The position numbers and the translations under genes are program-made. The notes below the pieces were generated by a model. It was not told the DNA's origin. It worked only from the letters and a program-made list of their open reading frames with translations, and did no database searches. From Kappaphycus alvarezii (Eukaryota > Rhodophyta > Florideophyceae > Gigartinales > Solieriaceae), in NCBI GenBank assembly GCA_002205965.3, contig NADL03000699.1, positions 992,001 to 1,056,000 of the forward strand: a stretch of 64,000 nt of DNA, read 5' to 3'. This document shows positions 34,386 through 45,130 of this stretch, in pieces (the first letter of the stretch is position 1; each line of letters opens with the position of its first letter).

Positions 34386-35985
34386 TGAAGCTTTTCAATC
34401 GTTTTTTTCATTTCGACATCGATTAAATTGATATGAATAATCTCATTAAACATATAATTTGATTTAACGTATGCAAGATATTTCTGGCTTATTTTCATTT
34501 TCGGGCAAAAAGTCGTAAATAATAGTTCTTAGACGAGAGGCACTTAAATCTTTGATTTGCAATGATCTAACATTACTGAGGCCTATTTAAGTCATTCCCG
34601 AAATTTCTAAAGCGGATTCATAAGTTAGGGTTCCGAATTTTCAACAGGTTCTGAAGATTAAGCATGAGGAAAAGTGAAAATTTTGCTGTTGTCCTTCCGC
34701 AGATTCACCCGACGCTTCATTATTCAGCTTTTCAGCACCAAATAATGATATTCATTATCAATATCCATGATATCTCAGAAGAAGTGCTTGATCAGCTTTA
34801 TTTCATCAGTTCCATGGTTTATGGCATTCTTGTGCTCAGCGCAAAGCTCGATGAGCACACTTGTGAAACCTCATACATATAATTGAATAATCTTTTCTGA
34901 TTTTATTTTACCTTACTTGTAAGCTCTTTGAAGTAGGGATTCTAGACATTCATATTTCTTGTGTCCACGGCGACCGCATCCCCATCAATAGTTTTTGCCA
35001 GCAACTATAGAGCCTTTAGTTGTGTTCTGGTTGATTTTGGTCTAGTGTTTATGAGCCCCTTTTGTACAATTTTATTGTCATAACTATGACACCTACAGAC
35101 GTTATTAGAATATAGATAACATCTTGCTTGTCTATTGAAGCAGGCTTCAGACATTCTGCTGCGAGGAACTAGATCATCATTTGTCAAGGTGAAGAAAAGT
35201 AGGCTTTTCTGATCTCTAATTTATCCAATTTTCTCCCCCTCTTCGCTATTAACTGTAGCGAAGAGTTGAGTGTACACAGTTATAGTTTAAGTTTTTGATT
35301 TTTTCAGGTTAACGTAGACATAATTTTCAGATCAAATTTCAAGCACAGTTAAGTGTACTACAGCAAGCCCCCTGAGTAATAATAAACCACTAAATGTTAT
35401 GTAATTTTGCCCTATTTACTTTGACACTAATAAGACGTTGTAAATGAGAGTGCCTCGCGATGCTTAGTCAGCAATTTATTTAGGTCGGTTTATTTTTTGA
35501 TTTCACGGCAAGCGATGCGACTGGGTCTAAGAAGATAGTCAACAAAATTTTTGCAGGCTTCCGTAATTCATGATATACAGCTTCGGAGAGGGTTTCTCAG
35601 AGCCCCGAGCGGTCTTTCTCTTAGTAACCCCTGTTTAATCCGCAAGAAAACTGTTCTGTCTATGTGGATGGCGAATACTATCCCGAGGGCTTAAATTGAT
35701 AAAAATAATGTATGAAGGCGCCCAGCTATCAAAACACTCCCAATATGAGTATAAGTCTATGTAAACCAATAGTGAGAGTCTTGCGTTCGTTATGACAGGA
35801 TTTGACCAGAATCAGTTTCAAAGACAATGAGCAATTGAGACTTTATTGGTGAGCATCCATGGGGTGTCAAAAATAAAAAAAGGGGCTGTATTTGGTAATT
35901 CGTTTGAGAGGGAAAGCAGGCCTATAGCGGCGTCATTGGTGTTAAAATCGGATATCTTGGACTCTACAACATCGGGTCATGTTCT
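34386..35985. other. AT-rich interior of the composite element
   Basis: No gene is visible between the left arm and the transposase C-terminus. The AT-richness and lack of open frames match decayed non-coding transposon sequence. Confidence 0.45.
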
Positions 35986-35989
35986 AATT

Positions 35990-37889
35990 GATGCCTTCTG
36001 GGCAGCATTTCCGCGTTTCTTGTGTCTCTCGCACTTGGAGCTGTCGCAACTTGAATTTTTTACGGTTATTCTCCTTATAAAGAGCCCTCTCCCTATCCCT
36101 CAATTTCTTAGCTTTGACCTTCTTCTCCTTCGCTCTGGCCGTCTCCAGCTTTGCAGCAGCCTTTTTTCGGCTTGTGCCGCTACCTCTTGTTCTTTCGCTT
36201 TATAATTGGCTATAAGCTAGCTAACGGTAAGGCGAATTCCCGGAGCACCGGAGTGCAACTCTGTGCGGTCAATATTTTACTTCAGGGGCAGCACATCGAC
36301 TTCCCGCTTCGCAATAAACTCCGAAAAAATGCCAAGTACTGTTATATGAGACTATAGGACCTCTGAACTTGCAGCGATGCCTTTGCTTGGAGACGGCTAT
36401 TTTTCAAAAAACCTTAATAACATCATTAACTTCTGCATCATTCCTTCGTTGACGCGCCGTGGGAAGGCTACTACTAATTGTAGAAGCATTCCCAGTAGCC
36501 CTAGCAATAAAATTCTCCTTCTCTTCCTTCTGCAAATCCCGAGTTGCTTGTAGAAACCTATAATCCATGGGCCACAACCACACAGACCTGGAAGCTGTCA
36601 TTCACGTTTCGAGGAGTGATCGCACTGAATTCTGCCACGCCAAGCATAAGCTTGAATGGGAGCGAGGCTGAGGACATTACAGATATTGAATTGATAGCAT
36701 CACGGGTTTCTGTAACTGCTTCATTGACTCTGAGCTTAACGGTACGGTCGCAGGGCTGCAAAAAGTGAGTTGTGTCTGCAGGACTCTGAACCACCCCAAT
36801 TTTATGCTTTTGAAAATACTTGAGCTATTCCCAGCCATTACGAGAACTATGACCATCCAGAGTTAGGTTAATTATTGTCTCCAGTGGCATGAAGCGGCGG
36901 GCAAATGTCTGTATGTGATCTACGATGAGATGCATTACGTCATTCTGATTGGACCCGTTCTCTGTGCATACCACAACACCATCTCTACGAAACCGCCCCG
37001 GCTGTGCAAGCCAGTGCGGTGTTCCGTCTGGACTCTTAAAAATCTCCTGAGCCAGAGGATCGAATCACCTACGCATTATCTTCTTTCCTGCTACGATAAA
37101 GAAAGGCGGAGCATTGCGACCCGAGGCAGATACCCATATAACGACCGTCACATGCCTGCCTCCATTCTGCATTGACGCTCTTCGGAAGCCGCCTTGTGAG
37201 TTTTTTCCATGTCCAAAATCCTTTGTCTTCGATGGGGTTGTTACATCAACCTCTGTCTCATCTATATTCCAAAATATATCCGGATCCGAAAGTTTGCCTT
37301 CGTTTTCTCACTCAATGCATTTTAAAGCGTCGGAGAATGTTTTCACATGATTAAAGCGTTCAATGGACAGTTTATTCAAGTCTTTGAACTGGCCTTTGCG
37401 GAGCAAAACATCCCTATTACGGGAAGGCCATGATCTTATTGCTGCTATAGATAGCAGAGAACGGTCGAAGCTCGCACGCCGATCAGACGCAATGTCAGCC
37501 ATCATCTTCCCCGCCTCCTGCAGGTTAGGCGCAAATCTTCGTTTCGCGGAGAGCATAATAGTACTCTTGATCATTGTGGATTCATCATTAGAGATCACTG
37601 GGCGGCTTCAAGCTCGATTTTCATGGAGTTTCAGCATTCTCTAAAGACTGTGAGTGTCGTTTTGGTAGAGGCAGGCCTTCAGCCTATCAGCTGTAGCACG
37701 TGAAAGCCCGCTCGATTCGTTAACTTCTGACAATTTGTAGCCTTGCTCCAATAATCGGAGAGCATTATGGCGCTGGCTAGCGATCAAATCATAACGCTCA
37801 TTGCGACGTTTGTTCACGGCAGTCTGTACACGCATAGAGGGGGGCATTTTGAGGGAATGGGTGCGATCAATAATCTCAGTTCGTTCCAA
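35990..37889 (-). pseudogene. pogo/Tigger-type DDE transposase, dead
   Basis: Read from 37889: an N-terminal helix-turn-helix (A-L-R-L-L-E-Q-G-Y-K-L-S-E-V, G-L-S-R-A-T-A-D-R-L near 37730-37690), then the catalytic domain. The first Asp lies in N-I-D-E-T-E-V-D near 37270-37247, the second in L-T-L-D-G-H-S-S-R near 36867-36840, and the third in T-T-H-F-L-Q-P-C-D near 36772-36745. It continues with A-I-T-P-R-N-V-N-D-S-F, and a Lys-rich tail runs to about 36000 (K-K-V-K-A-K-K-L-R-D-R-E). The order and spacing fit the DDE_1 group (pogo, Tigger, CENP-B relatives). At least one in-frame stop and several frame changes make it inactive. It is the only transposase inside the composite element. Confidence 0.8.
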
Positions 37890-38019
37890 TGTGAAAGTGA
37901 GAGATGAGATCCTCAGAAATCAATGTAGAAGGGATGAAAAAAGTCTCGGGATGTTTGATAGTGCCGCCAGGAATAGTTCGGCTGTTTGAGCTTGGAAAAA
38001 GGCGCCATTTTCAAATTGA

Positions 38020-38104
38020 GTCTGTAATACAGAAAATGGTCCTCCCTCATGTAATACAGGAAATGGTCCTCCCTTCATGTAATACAGTAAATGGTCCTCC
38101 CTTC
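38020..38104 (+). repeat. tandem ~28-bp repeat (about three units)
   Basis: Three near-identical units, each TGTAATACAG-x-AAATGGTCC plus TCCC and a short spacer, end with a partial unit (TGTAATCCAGC). Two units in inverted orientation lie at 34329-34380. Units of this kind may be binding sites for the transposase or mark the inner end of the arms. Confidence 0.85.
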
Positions 38105-38363
38105 GTGTAATCCAGCAACCTACAACGATCCCGCCCCTAACTTCTCCCACCGTCATTTCCAAATTTACTTCCATTTTATCTAGATATTTTTATACTGTAT
38201 TTAGCCCTCTGAATCGACCCCGAATCAAGTTCCTTTTCCCTTTTAGCTTACTTCCTCCTCCAAATTCACCTTTTTTGAGAAGAAGGGCGCAAATGCACAA
38301 CTGCAAAATCCCTTGCAGATTTATTTTACCTATTCTTAATCTATAGAACCTGCCCCGGGGGCC

Positions 38364-38371
38364 TATTTAAA
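38364..38371 (+). promoter_or_regulatory. TATA-like element before acidic ORF copy 1
   Basis: TATTTAAA lies in a short GC-flanked context, 103 bp before the conserved ATG at 38474. A similar CTCAAACCC segment precedes copy 3. Confidence 0.45.
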
Positions 38372-38473
38372 CCCCTTTATTCCAAGTTCCAAATGTCCCG
38401 ATCATTTTACTCATCATCACCCCTCCCCCCCAAAACACCCTACATTGCCTCCCATTCCCCAACGTCTATCAGA

Positions 38474-38978
38474 ATGAACAACCTTCGCCCCTCCGCCCCC
38501 ATCACCAAAAGCCGCCCCTCTCGCCCCATCAACGGCCTAGCCCTAATGAATAATGGGCCAACAGACTACGACGACTACTTCAGGAGGATGGACCGTGAGC
38601 GTGTTCGGAGTGGGTTCGTCGGCACTTCTGGAGGAGACGGAGGAGGAGGAGTCAGAGGGGACTGAGTCGGACGTGGAGGGATCCGAGGATGAGGAATACT
38701 TTGTAGCTCCGTGGGAACCGATGGTGTATAATCGTGGGGAAGTTGCTGTGGGGGATGGAGGGGATAGTGAGGGCGTGATCATCATCTCGGATTCTTCGGA
38801 TGGGGTTGGCGCGGAGGCTGAGGGTCGCGAGGAAGGATTGGAGGATCTGGATATGTCTGATGAAGCCATTTATCATTCTGAGCCGTTCGAGGGAATTTGT
38901 AGGGGTTGCATTGAGAGTATGGATATTTTGGAGGAGTTATTTGGTTCTGATCTTGAGGATAACGATTGTGAGGAGTAG
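38474..38978 (+). CDS. acidic-tail ORF family, copy 1 (best preserved)
   Basis: Two long overlapping frames. Frame A (in-frame from 38393, conserved start M-N-N-L-R-P-S at 38474) has I-T-K-S-R-P-S-R-P-I-N-G and G-P-T-D-Y-D-D-Y-F-R-R-M-D-R-E-R-V-R, and ends at 38665. Frame B (38553-38978), one base on, has a Glu-rich run, a second acidic stretch (I-I-I-S-D-S-S-D-G), L-D-M-S-D-E-A-I-Y-H-S, E-P-F-E-G-I-C-R-G-C and S-M-D-I-L-E-E-L-F-G-S-D-L-E-D. Neither frame has an internal stop over its own part, so only the switch between them is unexplained. Homologues are at 16636, 26695 and 33455. I do not recognise the family. The C-x-x-C pair and D-I-L-E-E-L-F motif are the conserved core. Confidence 0.6.
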
Positions 38979-39140
38979 ATACAGATATTTTCCTTGATAA
39001 TATCTTCCCTCTGGCCAATCACATCCACAAGATGCCCTTTTACGCGTTTTATGGTATTTAGTATGTTTGATTGAGACTTTAGGATTAGCCGAAAATTCTA
39101 TATAAGCTGAGTAAAGTGCTTCCTCCTTGAGAGGTCAAGC

Positions 39141-39198
39141 AAGTTGGCAGACAACTTCAGGTCAAGCTCCGAGTAGTAGGAAGTTGAGAGTCAACTTC
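39141..39198 (+). promoter_or_regulatory. two conserved hairpins after acidic ORF copy 1
   Basis: AAGTTG-GCAGA-CAACTT at 39141-39157 and GAAGTTGA-GAG-TCAACTTC at 39180-39198. One of the two is kept in each other arm (17397, 26476, 33267). Confidence 0.65.
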
Positions 39199-39385
39199 AG
39201 ACCCAAGAAAACTTTTTCCTAAGCTGTTCGCAGAGCATCACTGGTAGACCCTGCCCTTTTATACTTGCTCGTATCCCTCTCAACTCTCTCCCATATATAC
39301 TCCTTTTTATTTGTTCAACTATACCACGGTAGCACTTTTGTCGCTTGCAACACCTCCTTCTTGGGGTGGTTGGTTCTGAATATCT

Positions 39386-40179
39386 CTTCTCCCGACGATT
39401 TACCCCTATCAGAGCCCTTTTCCAAATTTTACCCACGGGAATAGTACACTGTTATTATTTTCTTACTCTCAAAACTTATTTAAACACTGCAGGTGTCGTA
39501 CGTGGCAAAAATTTCCCACAGGGCAGCTCTTGGGTAGCCACCGAAAAACAATTGATTGTAAGTGTTTTCCTGGTTCCACCTATGACACTTAAAACCTTAC
39601 AATCGTCCTTTATTACTTTCATATTAGTGTTATCCGAGAATTGCGCAACCTGATTAGTCGTTGATTACACACGTGTAAGAAATCGTCTGGAAATTAGAGA
39701 ATTCAGGCCATAAATTAGCAGAATTTGGTTGGTCAGTAAAGCCTAGCAGTATTCTGATTGGCGGTCGAAGAGATACTTGAAAGTTGGATGACTCGAGATG
39801 ATGTCGGTGCGCTCGTTGGTTCTGTTATTGTAGTTGAGAGCACATCGTCTCCGCGTCAACGAGCTTCCTAATGTACAAGGGTCGACAAGTCGAGCGATTC
39901 TGGATCGGGACTCCGTTAACCCCGTTCCTGACGGGATTCGAGGTAATTCTGTACTCTCTCTGAAATTTTCAGGAATTACCGATTGTTGAAATAATAGAAC
40001 AGAAAACCGTACGGATATAACTTGTAAGCGTGCAAATAGCTTTTATCATTGCTATAGTCTGTAACCGATAGGATAAGTCTCACTTGCATCGTGCTGAAAA
40101 TTACTTCCATGAACACATAAAAACACGGAAGAATCAAAATTGACGTGAAGTTCAAAGTAAATAGAAAATAGTGTGGCGT
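39386..40179. other. spacer to the right of the composite element
   Basis: No supported gene. The plus open frame 39345-39653 overlaps the arm and has no domain. Confidence 0.4.
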
Positions 40180-40720
40180 TTACGGCCAAGTTTAAGAAAC
40201 ACGACGGCTTTAGCTGTGAATGGGTTTTCCCTTTACTAACTCCATTAGCAGTCGCACCACTACTCATACACAACTCCAGCACCGTGCTTAAGCTCCAGTA
40301 TCCTCGGTAGTTGGTATCTACTACCAAAAAACCAGTGAGACCTGGCTATTGTATCCTTAAATATCTACAACGGTAAGTGTCTGTAGAATTGCTGTAGCCG
40401 TTTTCAATATTAATATTTGAATTGTTGGATTGATGTGAAATTTTGCCCCTTTATATAATAGGTAGAGAAGCTGATGTCTGCCAAGTTTGAATTCAATCCG
40501 AGCCATATTTATTGAAATATTGTTTAAACAGGGGATGCTCTAAAAGCAATTCACGCAATTTAGTGGACTAGAAAAGCCTAGCATAAAAATATAGCCCAAT
40601 AAGTACAGTACTGGCGGTATATAACAAGCAGAAAAAAGTTCTCAGAGGATTCAAGAGGCAAATTCTATGAAAAATCACAACGCAAATGCATGCCTTGATA
40701 GGCTACATTCACCTGCGTGT
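40180..40720 (+). repeat. dispersed repeat R, copy 2 (candidate LTR of gypsy relic B)
   Basis: This block matches 29620-29970, with about 170 bp extra near 40370-40545. It lies downstream of the minus-strand pol relic at 42200-45130, in the position expected for a 3' LTR. Confidence 0.6.
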
Positions 40721-42199
40721 GGTTAACATTTTTCATCAACTCAACGAGTCATTGGGATCCCACTGTTGTAGATATTCGCCATTAGATGCCCCTGGCCATT
40801 TTTCATTACTAAAGCTGGATCTGCAACACATCTAGTCCGTGTTGGTTTATTAATTGTATGGGGCCAGCGGACACCCTATTTCTCAACACCTGAAGTTAAT
40901 GGGAACTTTGCCGAACAGTGAAATGCAATCAGAACGTACGCAGTACTTTTTCTTGTCTCTCTCGTGGTATGCTCCACGAAATTACTGAAAAAAAGATCAA
41001 TCAGCGTTGTTTCTACCGCTCTAGTCCAGTTTCAGCTTAAAGTTTGCCTCGAACAGACACCGCAGTGCAGGTATCAAGCCTCTTGCATATGATGAGATAC
41101 AATATCTCTTCTGTTTTCTGCCGACACGTTTGTTTACGCATTGCGTATCACATAGTCGTCCTCCCAGGCTATGGGCACTGTATTTTTGTATAGGCTCTAT
41201 GCCAGAGGTATCGGTTTCCTCGTCGGCTTCACCTACACGATACGTGCAATGTAATTGAGTCCTTTCATTATAAGCTCTTCTGACATCGGTGAGGAGGTCA
41301 AAAGTACCAACAATGTCCCCACAAGAACGTGGTCTATTGAAGGATGAAAATCTCAGCCAATAATGCTCAGCTGTCGCACAGCCTTCTTGGGGGTTTTTTT
41401 TCCTCCTTTGCAAAAGGGTAGATAGTAGAATACCATGTCAGGAATATCGGTGTAGATTTCTTAGATCGGGTAGTACGTCCAATCTCGCGAGTAGGGGAAG
41501 GTTTGGGTGTCTTGCTCTTGAAATATATATTCGACTCTATACCGAACCAATGCAGTTAACCCCAATCGTCTGAAAAGGGCATTCCGACACAGTAACGCTA
41601 GTAGGAGAAGCGTTCCTATTAAACACCGAAAAGAGTCCTTCTTGGCTCTCACGAATATCGACAATCCTTTCGACACTCTCATAATGCGCCTTTGGGCTTT
41701 AGGAGAGGTAAAGCGCGCGTGTTATCAGGAAAATTAAGCAAAGCACCCCATTCAACCCCATTTACTAGGTTCGTGGCGGGCGAAGGAGCATGTTTTTCAA
41801 GCTGTAGGGGCCCTGTTCTGCAGGGTATTTTCGGTGGAATTATTTCGGCTCCTCTCCCTTTTGTCTCGCTTGTCCTCTCCATTCCTTCCAGTACCCAAGA
41901 CTAACAAGTCTGCGGTGAACCCTCCGAGTCTACTGAAACCCTCTCTCACGTCACCAATCGGTGGTAAGCAGCCCCTCTCTTCTACGGAAGCCTCCCCTAT
42001 TATGTTCAACAACGACTGCGTCTACGAGCAGGCGCCAAATGGGCGCGCGGGTGAGGTTATAACGAGCACGGGGATAGCCATGGATTTGTCTGTACAGGGT
42101 CTATACTTCACCTTGCTGGTGATGTAGTAGTGGTGGATGAGTTCCTATTCCTTAGATCAACCCATACCAACCAAATTAAGTAAACCACCCCATTTACCT
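40721..42199. other. unassigned stretch between repeat R and relic B
   Basis: A minus open frame of 130 codons (41413-41021) with several Cys and basic runs has no recognised domain. It may be non-coding sequence of the gypsy relic. Nothing else can be supported. Confidence 0.3.
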
Positions 42200-45130
42200 C
42201 CTCAGGAAAACTAAGTAAAGCACATCCTATTGAACCCAAACACCCCATTTACCTCCACTGATAGCGCGATCACGGCAGTCTGTGACAAGGCGTTGAGCGC
42301 CTCGAGCTTCTCGTTAGGAATTTTTGTACAATTCGTCAATCTGGATGACTCCAGCAGCGCGAACGTGTTCGAAGGTGTGAGTAGCAGCGAAAATGATTTC
42401 GGGAGATGGGACGCGTATAAAAAGTCGCTAAGGTACAATTTCTGTCATAACTTTCAGCGAACTGCGAGCGGTTCCATCAGAACTGCGGGCCATTCCGTTA
42501 TCGTTGAGGGCTTGGGAGAACGTATGTATCACTGAGGCCTATTTTTGCAGTCCTAGTTTCAGGGCCACTCGTATAGGGCGAGTAGCAGGTAGGACGGGGC
42601 CCATGGGGATTCCACTGGTCCGTTTACCCAGGGCCAGTAAGTAACAGTGAGGATGTGGCGATTCTCCTGAGACTCATCAAAGTTCTCCAGAACGTCAATT
42701 TTGAAGGGCAACCGTGGTCAGAGACACACACGCTAGGTATGGTGAAGACGCGTTTCCAGCGTGAGAGGACTTAAGCAATGTTAGCAGAGCCATCTGAAAC
42801 AGGGAGCTCGAGCATGCAATACTCGCTCCGGTAGTCCTTGATGACCAAAATATACTTTAAATCCTCTTTGTTTACGCCACAGGAGAGGTAATCGAGATGG
42901 GGAATCTCGTTAGGCTTGGTAGCGTCCAGCGTAGTCGACAAAGGGAGATTTATCTCGTTGCTGCTCTTTGAAAGGGTGCACAGGAGATAGGATGAGACGG
43001 AAGATCGAATGTTGTCCCTTTGGTTAGTCCAGATAAACTCCCTGAGTGGAACATATCGCGTGGAGTCGGCACCAAGATGTCCAGCATTACCAGCGTGGGC
43101 AATGGTAAGTAGGCATAGAGTAAGCTCCACAGTACCCTCTGGAACTCACGCTGCCCCTGTTCATAAGTAGGAGGCCTAAATTGTTGTTTGCGGGTGTACT
43201 GCATGCGTTTTCGATGTACTGTTGCTTGACAGAGATGATCTCAGCATTGAATGGCCACTTGAAATTAGGGGATTCAGATGAATGTTTGAAAGCTGTGGTG
43301 AAGGTGGGGATGGGTGCTACGTGACAGGTGGATGGGCTCCTGCGGTAGCTTTGCATCCATTGAGTCATGTTACCCGGTCAAGTGTTGCTGTCGCCAGGAA
43401 AATTCTCCATGGGATATGTGAAAGCTCTGGAGTGTTGTCAAATGTATAACAGTGAGAACCTTGTCTCTTCCAAGTGACGACCGAATTGCAATGCGGTTGA
43501 ATGCACAGGAGCTTAAGTAGTTGAGCTTACGAAAAGTTAAGGATATGTCGAGTACTTTGCCATAGTTAATAAACCAGTCACACTGGGTGAAAGCACTTCT
43601 GGGGAGCGCAAAGGATGCCTCAGTTGCCCAGATAGGGGTATATCACGCCTCCAATGGCTGCGCTGCGTTGCAGCGATGGCCTAAAACGTATCTGATGCTT
43701 CTATGTGGATGCAAGGCCCCATGCTGGGATCACGGTGAGCGAGTTACGTAGATCCTCATAGCTGCTGTTGTGGAGTATCAAACGCGGAGAGCAGTAAATG
43801 ATGTCGGTTACTTGCGAGTGATTCGAAGCTTACCCGGAGAGTGCATCTAATTCCAGCCAACGTCGGAGCGCGGCATCTTAGCGATAAACTATTTCTTACA
43901 GCTGCCGTTGGCTTAACGTGGACCTTTTAAAGCAGCTTGCGCAAGTCTTTGACGAGTTCTACAAATCGAAGTATACTCGAAGAGATTTAATTACCCCAAT
44001 AAACAGATTCACGCAGTGCACCGGCATTGCGAGGTTCATCGCAGGCTATCTGCCCGGGTACGGTCTTTGGGTTTTACCAAAAGCCTTAAAATCGATGATC
44101 CGGTCGCATCATATAATTTCGGAGAGGAAGGAATCAGACCCATGCCGAAAGAGAATGAAGCGAAGGGCTCGCCAGATCTTGGGGAGAGTGTTCTTCCCAT
44201 TTACATTTACTGCGGAACGAGTTGAGCAGATCATTAGGAAAGCTTGTGGGACGCAAAACCGTGGTGGTCATAACGCGGAGCCCTTGGCCGACCAGAGTTG
44301 GGGTTTCTGTCCCTAAGCGTCGTTGCTGTGGAAGTAGAGCAACACTGCCCCGATAAAGATAGTGATGCGTGTAGTATATCGCCTCGTGTAAATAAGTGGA
44401 GGGAGAGCTGGCCGCGCCTCAAGCCAAAAGAGAGGGACGGCTAAGAACGGTTGCATTCGGGGCTGAGTTGGGGTATTGCTGGGAGCTGAGATGTAGTTCA
44501 TGGGGAGTGCAGACCATGCAACGGCGGCCTCTGTGATGGTGGGTCCAGCGAGGGCTTTTGATTTGAAGGGGGAAACGTGGAGTTGGTTTCTTGAGATGGC
44601 AAACTAGGCTAGAGTCCAAGGACGCAAAACTGTACAGCGATGCCGAGGGATCGACTGTAAACGAGGGATGAAGATGCTACGGACCAGCAACTAAAAAGTA
44701 GATACTAGCCCTGTCGACATGCGTTCCGCGTTCGAATAAAATTGTAACAAGGCATGTCTTAACAATAGGATGTCCTTGGCCTTCGGATATTGATCCTCGC
44801 TCGGTAGTTACTCGAAGTGTAATCCGATTGTTTTGCGCTCTCTAGATGGAGGGAGAGCTTTTGAGAGGACAGCATGCGCGGCTCTGCCGCATTGGGCTTT
44901 CGATGGGTACGCAATTGACCGTAATGCGGATTTGTTGGATTGCGGGAGTGACCGTTTGATTCTAGATGTGCTGCGTATTGTGAAGTCTGCCATGCGCCAT
45001 GTCGTTCGCCCCGTTTGCCCGCGTGTAAAAGCTGGCGTTATTCTCGATGGGTGCACATTTGTTTTAGCTCAGAGCCCCAAATGGATTCAGGATTTTGTTG
45101 CCTTAATTGCAGAAATAGACGCGGACAGAT
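42200..45130 (-). mobile_element. Ty3/gypsy pol fossil B
   Basis: A broken Ty3/gypsy pol read from 45130 downward. The RT part is poorly readable (45000-43990), and RNase H traces lie at 43900-43380. The integrase zinc-binding region is at about 43130-42990 (I-A-H-A-G-N-A-G-H, then a C-x-x-x pattern), with the core at 42990-42550 (H-L-D-Y-L, Y-I-L-V-I-K-D-Y, later W-P-W-V-N-G-P-V-E-S). The integrase C-terminal part reaches about 42230. The P-W-x-N-G-x-V-E style is shared with relic A and with oomycete-type gypsy elements. It is old, with many breaks. Confidence 0.6.

Larger units (their letters stand above)
32935..39385. mobile_element. composite pogo-type element with inverted acidic-ORF arms
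   Basis: Two collinear blocks face each other in inverted orientation around a pogo-type transposase. Reading outward, each arm has the tandem unit TGTAATACAGGAAATGGTCC (right 38020-38104; left, in complement, 34329-34380), then CCGCCCCT..TTTCCAAATTT, the acidic ORF (right 38474-38978; left 33978-33455), a hairpin (right 39141-39157; left 33283-33267), and the outer segment GCACTTTTGTC (right 39332; left 32975 in complement). Distances between these marks agree within tens of bases except for one length change in the outer part. The simplest reading is an old DNA transposon of about 6.5 kb whose long inverted ends each contain the ORF. Two independent solo arms flanking a transposon would be the alternative. 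Confidence 0.55.
38015..39385 (+). repeat. right inverted arm (copy 1) of the composite element
   Basis: The arm carries three tandem units, a CCGCCCCT segment, a TATA-like promoter, the acidic ORF, two hairpins and the outer segment. It is the best-kept of the four arms. Confidence 0.65.

Noticed and set aside
38020-38104. Possible CRISPR-like repeat array
   Set aside because: The units are nearly contiguous with no variable spacers, there are only three, and the setting is eukaryotic; they are plain tandem repeats.
43918-44316. 132-codon plus frame as a host gene
   Set aside because: It lies antisense within gypsy relic B and has no domain of its own.
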